From positions 186,001 through 250,000 of the forward strand of contig JAIYBZ010000037.1 in the NCBI GenBank assembly GCA_027488255.1: DNA of 64,000 bases, read 5' to 3'. Source of the stretch: Comamonadaceae bacterium. GTDB taxonomy: Bacteria; Pseudomonadota; Gammaproteobacteria; Burkholderiales; Burkholderiaceae_C. A model generated the notes under the pieces. The model was given only the letters and a program-made list of their open reading frames with translations. It did no database searches and had not been told where the DNA came from. Shown piece after piece: positions 16,756 through 25,476 of this stretch (its first letter is position 1; each line of letters starts with the position of its first letter). Both the position numbers and the translations under genes were made by a program.

Positions 16756-19167
16756 ATGAACGCACCGGTACAAAACGCTGAAGCCCGTGAACTCGCATTG
16801 GCGGGCATGGGCGCCTCGCGCTTGCGCAAAGAGGATGCCCGCTTTATCCAAGGCAAGGGCAATTATGTCGACGACATCAAAATGCCCGGCATGCTGCACA
16901 TGGACATCGTGCGCTCGCCCATCGCGCATGGCCGCATTGTCAAGATCAACAAAGAAGCTGCACTGGCCATGCCCGGCGTGCACGCGGTGTTGACCGCCGA
17001 CGACCTGAAGCCGCTCAAGCTGCACTGGATGCCCACCTTGGCGGGTGACGTAGCGGCCGTGTTGGCCGATGAAAAGGTCCACTTCCAAATGCAAGAAGTG
17101 GCCATCGTGATTGCCGATGACCGCTACATCGCCGCCGACGCGGTTGAGGCGGTGGAGATCGAATACGAAGAACTGCCCGTGGTGCTCGACCCCTATGCGG
17201 CGCTGCAACCCGGTGCGCCGGTGATCCGCGATGACTTGGCGGGCAAGACCGAAGGCGCCCACGGCAAGCGCGACCACCACAACCACATCTTCACCTGGGA
17301 TGCCGGTGACAAGTCGGCCGCCGATGCCGCTTTTGCCAAAGCCGAAGTCACCGTCTCGCAGCACATGCATTACCCCCGCGTGCACCCCTGCCCGCTGGAG
17401 ACTTGCGGTTGCGTGGCCTCGTTCGATCCGATCAAAGGCGACTTGACCACCTTCATCACCAGCCAAGCGCCACACGTGGTGCGCACGGTGGTGTCGATGT
17501 TGTCGGGCATTCCTGAATCGAAGGTGCGCATTGTCAGCCCCGACATTGGCGGTGGCTTTGGCAACAAAGTGGGCATCTATCCGGGTTATGTGTGTGCCAT
17601 CGTGGCCTCGATCGTGTTGGGTCGTCCCGTCAAGTGGGTGGAAGACCGCATCGAAAACATCTCGTCCACGGCCTTCGCCCGCGACTACCACATGGACGGC
17701 GAATTGGCGGCCACCGCCGACGGCAAGATCACCGGCCTGCGCGTGAACGTGGTGGCCGACCACGGCGCGTTTGACGCCTGCGCCGATCCCACCAAGTTCC
17801 CTGCCGGCATGTTCCACATTGTCTCGGGCAGCTACGACATTCCGGCGGCGCACGCCAGCGTCAAAGGGGTCTACACCAACAAGGCGCCCGGTGGCGTGGC
17901 TTACCGCTGCTCTTTCCGCGTGACCGAAGCGGTGTACCTGATCGAGCGCATGGTCGATGTGCTGGCGCAAAAACTGGGCATGGACAAAGCCGAAATCCGC
18001 GCCAAGAACTTTGTCAAGAAAGAGCAGTTCCCCTACACCAGCGCCTTCGGTTTCGAATACGACTCGGGTGACTACCACACTGCTTTGGACAAGGTGTTGG
18101 AAGCGGTGGACTACAAAGGTCTGCGTGCCGAACAAGCCGCCAAACGCGCCGACCCCAACAGCCCGACCTTGATGGGCATTGGCTTGGTCACCTTCACCGA
18201 AGTGGTCGGGGCAGGCCCCTCCAAGATGTGCGACATCTTGGGTGTGGGCATGTTCGACTCGTGTGAAATCCGCATTCACCCCACCGGCAGCGCCATTGCG
18301 CGCATGGGCACCATCACGCAAGGTCAGGGCCACCAGACCACTTACGCGCAGATCATTGCCACCGAGTTGGGTATTCCGTCTGAAGTGATTCAGGTGGAAG
18401 AAGGCGACACCAGCACGGCGCCTTATGGCTTGGGTACATACGGCTCACGCTCCACGCCCGTGGCCGGTGCCGCGATTGCCTTGGCCGCCCGCAAAATTCA
18501 TGCAAAGGCCCGCAAGATTGCCGCCCACATGCTCGAAGTCAACGAAAACGACCTCGACTGGGAAGTCGACCGCTTCAAGGTCAAGGGCGACGACAGCAAG
18601 TTCAAAACCATGGCCGAAGTGGCTTGGCAGGCTTACCACCAGCCACCCGAAGGCTTGGAGCCCGGACTGGAGGCCGTGCACTACTACGACCCACCGAACT
18701 TCACCTTCCCCTTTGGTATTTACCTGTGCGTGGTGGACATTGACCGCGCCACGGGCGAGACCAAGATCCGCCGGTTCTATGCCTTGGACGATTGCGGCAC
18801 CCGCATCAACCCGATGATCATCGACGGCCAGATCCATGGCGGTTTGACCGAAGGTTTTGCCGTGGCCATGGGCCAGCAAATGCCGTTCGATGCGCAAGGC
18901 AACTTGCTGGGCAACACCTTGATGGACTATTTCTTGCCCACCTTTGTGGAAACCCCGCACTGGGAAACCGACCACACCGTGACCCCTTCGCCGCACCATC
19001 CGCTGGGTGCCAAGGGCGTGGCCGAATCGCCGCACGTGGGCTCGATCCCCACCTTCACTTCGGCTGTGGTGGATGCGTTCTCGCATTTGGGTGTGACGCA
19101 TCTGGACATGCCACACAACGCTTTCCGCACTTGGAAAGCCTTGCGCGAAAACGGCGCAGCTTTGTAA
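16756..19167 (+). CDS. coxL: Form I aerobic CO dehydrogenase, large (Mo-Cu) subunit
   Basis: CoxL binds the molybdopterin cytosine dinucleotide cofactor with the Mo-S-Cu centre and oxidises CO to CO2. The 803-residue product has the diagnostic form I active-site loop AYRCSFR at residues 382-388. Cys385 is the copper ligand, and the form II motif AYRGAGR is absent. The catalytic glutamate is Glu757 in GAKGVAESPHVG. Other cofactor segments are GGGFGNKVG near 270 and QGQGHQTTYAQI near 520. This identifies a genuine CO dehydrogenase rather than a related hydroxylase. It is preceded by TCGGAGACCCAC and followed 12 bases later by coxG. Confidence 0.96.
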   Translation: MNAPVQNAEARELALAGMGASRLRKEDARFIQGKGNYVDDIKMPGMLHMDIVRSPIAHGRIVKINKEAALAMPGVHAVLTADDLKPLKLHWMPTLAGDVAAVLADEKVHFQMQEVAIVIADDRYIAADAVEAVEIEYEELPVVLDPYAALQPGAPVIRDDLAGKTEGAHGKRDHHNHIFTWDAGDKSAADAAFAKAEVTVSQHMHYPRVHPCPLETCGCVASFDPIKGDLTTFITSQAPHVVRTVVSMLSGIPESKVRIVSPDIGGGFGNKVGIYPGYVCAIVASIVLGRPVKWVEDRIENISSTAFARDYHMDGELAATADGKITGLRVNVVADHGAFDACADPTKFPAGMFHIVSGSYDIPAAHASVKGVYTNKAPGGVAYRCSFRVTEAVYLIERMVDVLAQKLGMDKAEIRAKNFVKKEQFPYTSAFGFEYDSGDYHTALDKVLEAVDYKGLRAEQAAKRADPNSPTLMGIGLVTFTEVVGAGPSKMCDILGVGMFDSCEIRIHPTGSAIARMGTITQGQGHQTTYAQIIATELGIPSEVIQVEEGDTSTAPYGLGTYGSRSTPVAGAAIALAARKIHAKARKIAAHMLEVNENDLDWEVDRFKVKGDDSKFKTMAEVAWQAYHQPPEGLEPGLEAVHYYDPPNFTFPFGIYLCVVDIDRATGETKIRRFYALDDCGTRINPMIIDGQIHGGLTEGFAVAMGQQMPFDAQGNLLGNTLMDYFLPTFVETPHWETDHTVTPSPHHPLGAKGVAESPHVGSIPTFTSAVVDAFSHLGVTHLDMPHNAFRTWKALRENGAAL

Positions 19168-19179
19168 TCAGGAACTCAC

Positions 19180-19800
19180 ATGGAAGTCAAACTCGACAAA
19201 CAATACCCGCTCGATGTGGATGCCGCACGGGCGTGGGCCTTGCTCACCGACCTGAAGGCCACTGCGGGCTGCATGCCTGGTGCCGAGATCACCGAGCAAC
19301 TGTCGGACACGTCTTACAAAGGCGGCGTCAAAGTCAAAGTGGGTCCTGCAGTGGCCCAGTTTGGCGGCACAGTGGACGTGATCGAATCGGTGGCGGCAGA
19401 ACGCAAGATGGTGTTGCGCGGCAAAGGCGCCGACAAGGGCGGCTCTTCGGCCTCGATGGACCTGACGGCCATCATCGTCCCAGATCCGGCCAATCCGGCG
19501 CATTGCGTGCTGAACGGCCAAGCGGCGGTGATCGTGAACGGCAAGTTCGCGCAGTTTGGCGGTCGCATGATGGTGCAAGTTTCCGACATGTTGCTGGCGC
19601 AGTTTGTCGAAAACTTCCGCCAAACCGCCTTGACCTTGCCTGCTGGCGAAGGGACCGCTGTGTCTTCCGCTGCAGCAACGGCCACGGCTGCTGCCCCCGC
19701 TACGGCGGCGCCTGTGGTGGCGCGCGAAATCAACGGCCTGGCCATCTTCTGGGCTTTGCTCAAGAGTTGGTTCGGGGGTTTGATGGGCAAGAAAGCCTGA
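19180..19800 (+). CDS. coxG: CO dehydrogenase membrane-recruitment protein CoxG (SRPBCC fold)
   Basis: The 206-residue protein has an N-terminal SRPBCC/CoxG domain (residues 1-145, starting MEVKLDKQYPLDVDAARAW with MPGAEITE). An alanine/threonine/proline-rich linker (about 155-180) and a short hydrophobic or amphipathic C-terminal helix (INGLAIFWALLKSWFGGLMG) follow. In carboxydotrophs CoxG tethers the enzyme to the membrane and has been proposed to deliver quinone. The linker plus terminal helix seen here fits such an anchor. It lies between coxL and coxD in the operon with a GGAACTCAC leader. Confidence 0.9.
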   Translation: MEVKLDKQYPLDVDAARAWALLTDLKATAGCMPGAEITEQLSDTSYKGGVKVKVGPAVAQFGGTVDVIESVAAERKMVLRGKGADKGGSSASMDLTAIIVPDPANPAHCVLNGQAAVIVNGKFAQFGGRMMVQVSDMLLAQFVENFRQTALTLPAGEGTAVSSAAATATAAAPATAAPVVAREINGLAIFWALLKSWFGGLMGKKA

Positions 19801-19802
19801 GC

Positions 19803-20771
19803 ATGGGCCAGCCAGATACGCCCACACGCCCTGCCACCGAAGAGCGCTTGCTGCGCGAGCGTCTGCAGCGTGTCGGCTATCTGGCCGATGCCGATTTGGC
19901 CACCACCGTGTGGCTGGCTTCGGCATTGCAGCGTCCCTTGTTGATTGAAGGCGATGCCGGTGTGGGTAAAACCGCATTGGCTTCTGCTTTGGCGCGGGCC
20001 GGCAGCGAGCAAGGCGCGACCTTGGTGCGCTTGCAGTGCTTTGAAGGGCTCGATTTGGCGCAGGCCGCTTACGAGTGGAATTACGGCCGCCAACTGATGG
20101 CCATTCGCTTGAACGAGGCGGACAAAGACAGCGCGGGCAAGGTGCGTGAATCGGACATTTTTAGCCGCGAGTATTTGTTGGAGCGCCCGCTGTTGCGCGC
20201 CATCAGTCAATCGCACCCTTGCGTGCTGTTGATCGATGAAATCGACCGTGCTGATGAAGCCTTCGAGGCCTTTTTGTTGGAAGTCTTGGCCGACTACCAG
20301 ATCACCGTGCCTGAGATGGGGACGGTCAGTGCCACGCACATTCCGCAAGTCATTTTGACCAGCAATGGCACCCGCGAATTGTCCGACGCCTTGCGCCGCC
20401 GGTGCCTTTACCACTACTTGGACTATCCCTCATTGGCGCGCGAAATCGCCATCGTCAAAACCGCTTTGCCACAAGCCGACACGCGTTTGGTGGAAGAAGC
20501 GGTTGAGTTTGTACAACGCTTGCGCCGCGAAGACCTGAGCAAAATTCCTGGCATTGCCGAGACCTTGGACTGGGTATCCGCCTTGTTCAAGTTGGGTCAC
20601 CAGCACTTGCCCGAAGACATGGCTGCCGTGTTGGGCACCTTGGGCTGTTTGCTCAAGACCCGCGAAGACCGATTTGTCATGGGGCCTGACCGTCTGCGCC
20701 AATTGGTCGAAGGCCGCCGCTCGGTGGGTGTGGCCGAAAAGTCGCCCGGCTTGCATCAGGTGAGCCCATGA
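19803..20771 (+). CDS. coxD: MoxR-type AAA+ ATPase CoxD
   Basis: CoxD is a AAA+ chaperone required in Oligotropha for sulfuration and copper insertion at the CoxL active site. The 322-residue product has Walker A GDAGVGKT at residues 50-57 and Walker B VLLIDEID at 141-148. Sensor 1 is ILTSNGTREL near 180, followed by the MoxR-type C-terminal lid. ATG 19803 is two bases after the coxG stop; the frame extends far upstream in the wrong frame of coxL and coxG, so that extension was rejected. The stop overlaps the coxE start by four bases, suggesting coupled synthesis of the ATPase and its VWA partner. Confidence 0.94.
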   Translation: MGQPDTPTRPATEERLLRERLQRVGYLADADLATTVWLASALQRPLLIEGDAGVGKTALASALARAGSEQGATLVRLQCFEGLDLAQAAYEWNYGRQLMAIRLNEADKDSAGKVRESDIFSREYLLERPLLRAISQSHPCVLLIDEIDRADEAFEAFLLEVLADYQITVPEMGTVSATHIPQVILTSNGTRELSDALRRRCLYHYLDYPSLAREIAIVKTALPQADTRLVEEAVEFVQRLRREDLSKIPGIAETLDWVSALFKLGHQHLPEDMAAVLGTLGCLLKTREDRFVMGPDRLRQLVEGRRSVGVAEKSPGLHQVSP

Positions 20772-21952
20772 TCGAAACCCCCGCCACCGCGCCGTCGGAG
20801 CGTTTGGCGGGGTTTGCCGCGCTGCTGCGCGAGCATGGTCTCACTGTGGGTGTGGCCGAACAACAAGCCATGATGCAAGCGGCCTTGTTGTGGGGGCCAT
20901 TGCAAGAGCGGCCTTTGCAAGCGGCTTGGCGCGCCATTGCTTGCCACAGCCACCGCGAGTGGCGGCTTTGGCCCGATGTGTACGAGCGCTATTGGCATCC
21001 TGAAAAACTGCGTGGTGGCGTCAAGGTCAGCGGTCAGACCCGGCCCAGCCGAAATCTGCGCCAACAGGTGCAAGCTCTGCACGAGCAAATGGACGCCGCC
21101 CAAACACCAGCGAGCCAAGCGGGCGCACAAAAATCAGCGCCTCATACCGCGGGCGACAACCCGTCGATTGGGCAAGATGAGCAAGGCGCAGGCTCGCCGC
21201 GTGCCCAAGGTGGGGCCAGCCGAACCGAGGCCTTGCACCAGCGCGATGGCCAAATGTGGATGCCACAAGAACTCAGCGCCTTGCAGCAGATTGCCCGTCA
21301 GATCACGGCCCAATTGCAAGCGCGCCCCACCCGCCGTTGGCGCATGGACGCCAGGGGCTCGCGTTTGGATTTACGTCAAACCATGCGCCGTAGCGTGGGC
21401 TGGGGCGGCGAGTTGATGCAGCCGGCTTGGAAAGTCAAACGCGTGGAGCCGCCCCAGCTGTTCATCTTGGCCGATGTGAGCCGCTCGATGGAGTCGCATG
21501 CCGCGCTGTTTTTGCGGGTGGCCCGTGCTTTTGCCCTCGAAGCTGAGGCCCGTGTGTTTGTCTTTCACACCCGCTTGACCGAAGTCACGCCCTATATGCA
21601 CCGAGACACGCCGGCCATTCAAGAAAAAGTCAATGCGGTGACGGCCGGCTTTGGCGGTGGCACGCGCATCGCGGCCAGCCTGCAAGACTTTGCGCGGCAC
21701 CATGCACGCGCTCAACTCAACCGAGGCTCGCGGGTGTGGGTTTTTTCGGATGGCTTTGACACCGACGAGCCCGACCAGTTGGCCCTGGCACTGCAAGATG
21801 TGAGTGCAAGGGGGGCCCGCATCAGCTGGTTTTACCCGACTCGGCAAGTGCCGGCGTCGGCCGCATTGCAGCTGGCTTGCCGCCACATCGAACGTTTCGT
21901 CCCGCTGGCCAGTTTGGCCGACCTCAAGGCCGCGCGGCATGTGCTGCACTGA
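20768..21952 (+). CDS. coxE: VWA-domain protein CoxE
   Basis: CoxE proteins pair with the AAA+ ATPase CoxD as a MoxR-VWA unit that acts on the CO dehydrogenase cofactor site. The 394-residue product has a DUF58/CoxE-like N-terminal helical part and a charged, low-complexity linker around residues 100-165. A VWA domain from about 228 carries the MIDAS motif DVSRSMES (236-243) and the later metal-binding VFSDGFDTDEPD. Start and stop are fixed by the four-base overlap with coxD and by coxF 39 bases downstream. Confidence 0.93.
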   Translation: MIETPATAPSERLAGFAALLREHGLTVGVAEQQAMMQAALLWGPLQERPLQAAWRAIACHSHREWRLWPDVYERYWHPEKLRGGVKVSGQTRPSRNLRQQVQALHEQMDAAQTPASQAGAQKSAPHTAGDNPSIGQDEQGAGSPRAQGGASRTEALHQRDGQMWMPQELSALQQIARQITAQLQARPTRRWRMDARGSRLDLRQTMRRSVGWGGELMQPAWKVKRVEPPQLFILADVSRSMESHAALFLRVARAFALEAEARVFVFHTRLTEVTPYMHRDTPAIQEKVNAVTAGFGGGTRIAASLQDFARHHARAQLNRGSRVWVFSDGFDTDEPDQLALALQDVSARGARISWFYPTRQVPASAALQLACRHIERFVPLASLADLKAARHVLH

Positions 21953-21991
21953 GCCCTATTTGAATTCAAGATGGACCCCAAGGAGAGCGCC

Positions 21992-22873
21992 ATGAACCGC
22001 AACGAATGGATCAACCAAGCCAGCAAATTGCAAGCGGCCGAGCAGCCCTTTGCTTTGGTCACCGTGCTGCGTGCCCAAGCCCCCACCTCCGGCAAAGCTG
22101 GCGACAAAGCTGTGGTCACAGCCGATGGCCAAATTCACGGCTGGATCGGTGGCGGTTGCGCTCAACCTGCGGTCATCAAGACGGTGCGACGCGCCCTGTT
22201 GGACGGCCAGCCACGCACCATCCGAATTGCGCCCGCTGACGAAAGTGCCGAACGCGATTTGGGCGAAGTGCTCGAGTTCGGCATGGCTTGCCACTCCGGC
22301 GGCACGCTCGAATTGTTCATTGATCCGATCATGCCCTCGGCAATGCTCACCGTGGTGGGCGACTCGCCGGTGGCCCGCGCCATTGCGTGCTTGGCGCCTC
22401 GCGTTGGCTTGCGCGTGGCGGTGGTGGCGCATGGCGCGCAGGCCGCGGACTTCCCCGATGCCGACACCGTGCAGAGCACCGACCAAATTGAAACTGTGGG
22501 CGCGCAATTGGCGTCAACGCCGTTTGTGGTGGTGGCCACTCAAGGCCGCCGCGATTTGCAGGGACTCAAGGTGGCGCTGGCCTTGCAACCACAAGGGCTG
22601 TGGTTTGTCTCCAGCGCACGCAAGGCCCAAGTCATGTTGGACAGCTTGGTCAGCAGCGGCGAAGACCCAGCAGCCGTGGCCCGCATCGTGGCACCTGCAG
22701 GCGAATCCATTGGCGCGCAAACCCCCGAAGAAATTGCGCTGTCTGTGTTGACCTCGGTGGTCGCCGCCCGCAGAGGCCGTGAGCCCCAGCCGGTCTCCAA
22801 GCGGACGCCCGTGGTCACTGAGGCGCCGGTGTCTGTGGCAGCATCTGGCAAACCGTCTTGCTGTGGAGGCTGA
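21992..22873 (+). CDS. coxF: XdhC-family cofactor maturation protein CoxF
   Basis: CoxF belongs to the XdhC/CoxI family, which binds sulfurated molybdenum cofactor and inserts it into hydroxylases. The 293-residue protein has the XdhC_CoxI N-domain (FALVTVLRAQAPTSGKAGDKAVV and GWIGGGCAQPAV, with the conserved cysteine near residue 54). A Rossmann-like C-domain follows from about residue 115. It ends with a cysteine pair in KPSCCGG. ATG 21992 sits nine bases after AAGGAG; the TTG-like upstream frame start was rejected. Two XdhC-type proteins are present in this locus (also coxI). Confidence 0.88.
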   Translation: MNRNEWINQASKLQAAEQPFALVTVLRAQAPTSGKAGDKAVVTADGQIHGWIGGGCAQPAVIKTVRRALLDGQPRTIRIAPADESAERDLGEVLEFGMACHSGGTLELFIDPIMPSAMLTVVGDSPVARAIACLAPRVGLRVAVVAHGAQAADFPDADTVQSTDQIETVGAQLASTPFVVVATQGRRDLQGLKVALALQPQGLWFVSSARKAQVMLDSLVSSGEDPAAVARIVAPAGESIGAQTPEEIALSVLTSVVAARRGREPQPVSKRTPVVTEAPVSVAASGKPSCCGG

Positions 22874-22875
22874 AC

Positions 22876-23556
22876 ATGGGTTGCATTCTTAAAGGAGGAG
22901 GCGGGCTTTACAGCCGTGTCACCGTGGGCGCGGTGCTGTTGGCGGCCGGTTCGGCCTCGCGCATGGGGCACCGACCCAAGTGCTTGTTGGAGTTGGGCGG
23001 CGTGCCGCTGATTCGTCGTCAATTGATTGCTTTGTCGGGCGCGGGTGTGGACGAAGTGGTGGTGGTGCTCGGCCATTACGCCGATCGCATCGAAGAGGTG
23101 GTGAAAGAGTTTCCGGTCACCTTGGTGCGCAACCCCGACCCCGATGCCGGACAAATCTCCTCTCTGCGTTTGGGCTTGCAAAGCCTGTCTCAAAAACTGG
23201 ATGCTGTGTTGGTGGCATTGGCCGACCAGCCGCTCATCCACTCGCAGGACATCAATGACCTGATTGGCGCCTACAAAAAGCGACCCGCAGGAACCCAAGT
23301 GGTGCAGCCCACGGTGGACGGTTTGCCCGGCAATCCGGTGATGTTCAGCAACGAAGTGCGGGAACAAATTTTGGCGGGTGACGCCCGCATCGGCTGCCGT
23401 CAATGGCAAGCGGCCAACCCTGAACAAGTGCACCCCTGGAGCAGCAGCAACAGCCGCTATCGCACCGATGTCGATACGCCCGAAGACATCGAAGCTTTGG
23501 CGGCACGCACGGGGCATCGGCTCAAGTGGCCAGCAGACTTTTTGAGTGTGGTCTGA
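22876..23556 (+). CDS. mocA: Molybdenum cofactor cytidylyltransferase (MocA-like)
   Basis: The enzyme would transfer CMP from CTP to molybdopterin, giving the MCD form that CoxL requires. The 226-residue product has the MobA/GT-A nucleotidyltransferase signature AVLLAAGSASRMGHRPKCLLELGG at residues about 25-48, the metal-binding VLVALADQPL near 117, and the C-terminal DVDTPEDIEAL. ATG 22876 lies two bases after the coxF stop, so it is the next operon gene. A start at a later methionine is unlikely, although the first 20 residues (MGCILKGGGGLYSRV) are not conserved in the family and translation could begin at a GTG near 22921. Confidence 0.85.
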   Translation: MGCILKGGGGLYSRVTVGAVLLAAGSASRMGHRPKCLLELGGVPLIRRQLIALSGAGVDEVVVVLGHYADRIEEVVKEFPVTLVRNPDPDAGQISSLRLGLQSLSQKLDAVLVALADQPLIHSQDINDLIGAYKKRPAGTQVVQPTVDGLPGNPVMFSNEVREQILAGDARIGCRQWQAANPEQVHPWSSSNSRYRTDVDTPEDIEALAARTGHRLKWPADFLSVV

Positions 23557-23590
23557 ATCGACCCCCGCTCAATTCAAACACGCGCTGCCC

Positions 23591-24310
23591 ATGATCCCCG
23601 CTGATCCTTTGCACCAGTTTTGGCAAACGCCGATCGGTGTGCACCGTTTTGCAGAGGCCGAGTCGGTCAATGCGGTGTTGGTACGCGTCTTTCAGTCCAT
23701 GCGCGCCACCGATCTCGCTGCCGGTCAGCAAGGCAACAACGGGCATCCTGTGCCGAAGGCTTTTTATGCCAGTCGCGATGATTTGTTGCAGCGCATTCGA
23801 TTGGCCGAATGGGAACAGTTGGTGGGCTTCTTGGTGGACAGCGTGCGGCAAACGGTGGTGTTGGCCAACCAGGGTGCTTGGCCCGAGGGCAAGCCGGGGT
23901 TTCAGATCGCCCTGCGTGGCATTTGGTTTCAGATATCCAGCCAAGGCAGCCACCACGACGTGCATACCCACGGCAACTGTTCTTGGTCGGGGGTGTATTG
24001 CTTGCAGGTGGATCCGCCAGAGCAACGCAGTGCCCACCCGGTGTTGGGCGCAGCCAATGGGGTGACCCGTTTTTATGGCCCACACTTCAACCGGCTAGGC
24101 GGCGCGGCGATGGATTTTGGCAATGCGTATTTGCAAAATGCCCACCTCGACATCGCGCCTGTACCCGGTCAGTTGGTGGTGTTTCCTTCGTGGTTGCCGC
24201 ACCAAGCCATGCCTTATCACGGCACGACCGATCGGGTGATCGTGTCCTTCAATGTCAGTGTGCACGCCGCCGGCGGCTCGGACCAACTGCATGGCTATGC
24301 CCCGGTTTGA
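23591..24310 (+). CDS. Putative 2OG-Fe(II) oxygenase (TIGR02466-like) inside the cox locus
   Basis: The 239-residue protein resembles the TIGR02466/PF13759 group of putative 2-oxoglutarate and Fe(II) oxygenases. The core reads HHDVHTHGNCSWSGVYCL (121-138), then VVFPSWLPHQAMPYHG (196-211) and DRVIVSFNVSV (214-224). His125 or His127 with His204 are the probable iron ligands and Arg215 the probable 2-oxoglutarate anchor. No substrate is known for this group. It sits between mocA and coxI on the same strand and its stop overlaps the next gene's start, so it is likely part of the cox operon. An upstream GTG overlapping the mocA stop (23546) is an alternative start. Confidence 0.75.
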   Translation: MIPADPLHQFWQTPIGVHRFAEAESVNAVLVRVFQSMRATDLAAGQQGNNGHPVPKAFYASRDDLLQRIRLAEWEQLVGFLVDSVRQTVVLANQGAWPEGKPGFQIALRGIWFQISSQGSHHDVHTHGNCSWSGVYCLQVDPPEQRSAHPVLGAANGVTRFYGPHFNRLGGAAMDFGNAYLQNAHLDIAPVPGQLVVFPSWLPHQAMPYHGTTDRVIVSFNVSVHAAGGSDQLHGYAPV

Positions 24311-25424
24311 AAGTGCCCCTTCAGTGACCCATGTGCCGCGTGCCCTGGCGCATGCGGGCGAGTTGGCGCAGTGGAGCGTGACCCTGCTGGCGTGGCTTTG
24401 GCTGGGCGAGCAAGGCATGCGCTGGGGCTGGGGTTGGGCCAGTGGCGTGCTGGCTGTGGCGCTGTGGTGGTCGGCCCGTTTGTGGGTGCGCGGCAGCACT
24501 TGGGCCTTGCAGTCCCATCCCTTGCGCATGGCGACCTTGGGTTTTTTGACGGCCTTGGGTGTGGGCTTGCCCGAGGTCTTGACCCAATCGGAAGGCGCGC
24601 ATCTTGGCTTGTTGTTGCTGGCTGGGGTCTGGGGTGTTTGGAGCGGCTGTTTGGAAACGCGCAACCGCGTCAGCACCTTTCAACTCGGCAAATTGGCCTG
24701 GCACCCCTTGGTGGCGGGTGCGTTGGTCGCGTTGATTGCTCAAGCGTCGAAGGGCTCATGGCTTTCCCATGGGGCCGTGATGCTGGTGCTGGCCTTTTCG
24801 GCGGCGGTCTTTTCGGCCCGAGATCGTTGGGGGGCAGCGCCTTCGCTGACTTGTGCAGGGCCCCGCAGCGGTGCCTCAGAGCTGTTGGCACCTTCCGCCA
24901 TGGGCTTGATGATGGGCAGTTTGTGGTTGGGCAATGTTTGGTGTGCGGGACTGGGCTGGCGCACCGAAACCATGCTGGGGGTGCACCTTGCCCTCATGGC
25001 CGGCGCACCTCCTCTTGTAGCCGGGCTCATGCGCTGGCAGGGAACATGGGCGGCCAATCGCTTGGCGCACCGCAACGTTACTTTTCTAAGCCTTGCCTTG
25101 TTGGTCGTGGGCGCGCTCATGCTGTTGGGCCAGTCGCCGGTACACGGCCTCTTGGCCATGTTGTTGCCCTCTCTTGCTTGGGCCTTGCATTGTGTGGCGC
25201 CTCGTGAGGGCCGCGATCTATTGCATCGGATGCCGCCATGGCTGGCCCGCGCCACGGCGCTGCTGCTCGGTCCGGGCTTGTTGCTGTGGGTAGGCACTCT
25301 CAGTCCGGTGGTTGGCCCGGCGGCCGTGCAATGGGCCATGGCTTTGTTGGGCACTTTGGCGGCCTTGCAGCTCGTGGTGCAGTGGACCAGCCCTGCGCGA
25401 CAAGCCCGGTGGTCCGCGCTGTGA
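24297..25424 (+). CDS. Polytopic membrane protein of unknown function in the cox locus
   Basis: I do not recognise this 375-residue protein. It is strongly hydrophobic with roughly ten membrane segments, rich in Trp, Leu and Ala, and has short charged loops. Histidines in AHAGELAQW, LAWHPL, LAHRNV and LHCVAPREG lie near predicted membrane edges. It overlaps the 2OG oxygenase gene by 14 bases and precedes coxI by 52, so it is probably cotranscribed. Known cox clusters also carry membrane proteins of unclear role (CoxB, CoxC, CoxH, CoxK), but I cannot assign it to one. An NnrS-like heme-copper protein was considered; the family's N-terminal signatures are not seen. Confidence 0.7.
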   Translation: MPRFESAPSVTHVPRALAHAGELAQWSVTLLAWLWLGEQGMRWGWGWASGVLAVALWWSARLWVRGSTWALQSHPLRMATLGFLTALGVGLPEVLTQSEGAHLGLLLLAGVWGVWSGCLETRNRVSTFQLGKLAWHPLVAGALVALIAQASKGSWLSHGAVMLVLAFSAAVFSARDRWGAAPSLTCAGPRSGASELLAPSAMGLMMGSLWLGNVWCAGLGWRTETMLGVHLALMAGAPPLVAGLMRWQGTWAANRLAHRNVTFLSLALLVVGALMLLGQSPVHGLLAMLLPSLAWALHCVAPREGRDLLHRMPPWLARATALLLGPGLLLWVGTLSPVVGPAAVQWAMALLGTLAALQLVVQWTSPARQARWSAL

Positions 25425-25476
25425 GCGCGGCCTTTCACGCCGATGAAGACGATGACCTTTTGAATGGAGACCCTGC

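Noticed and set aside
16675-18333. 552-codon frame antisense to coxL
   Set aside because: Overlaps a full-length form I CoxL; no recognisable motifs.
24297-25424. NnrS-type heme-copper membrane protein
   Set aside because: Similar size and hydrophobicity, but the N-terminal family signatures are not seen, so the gene is left unassigned.
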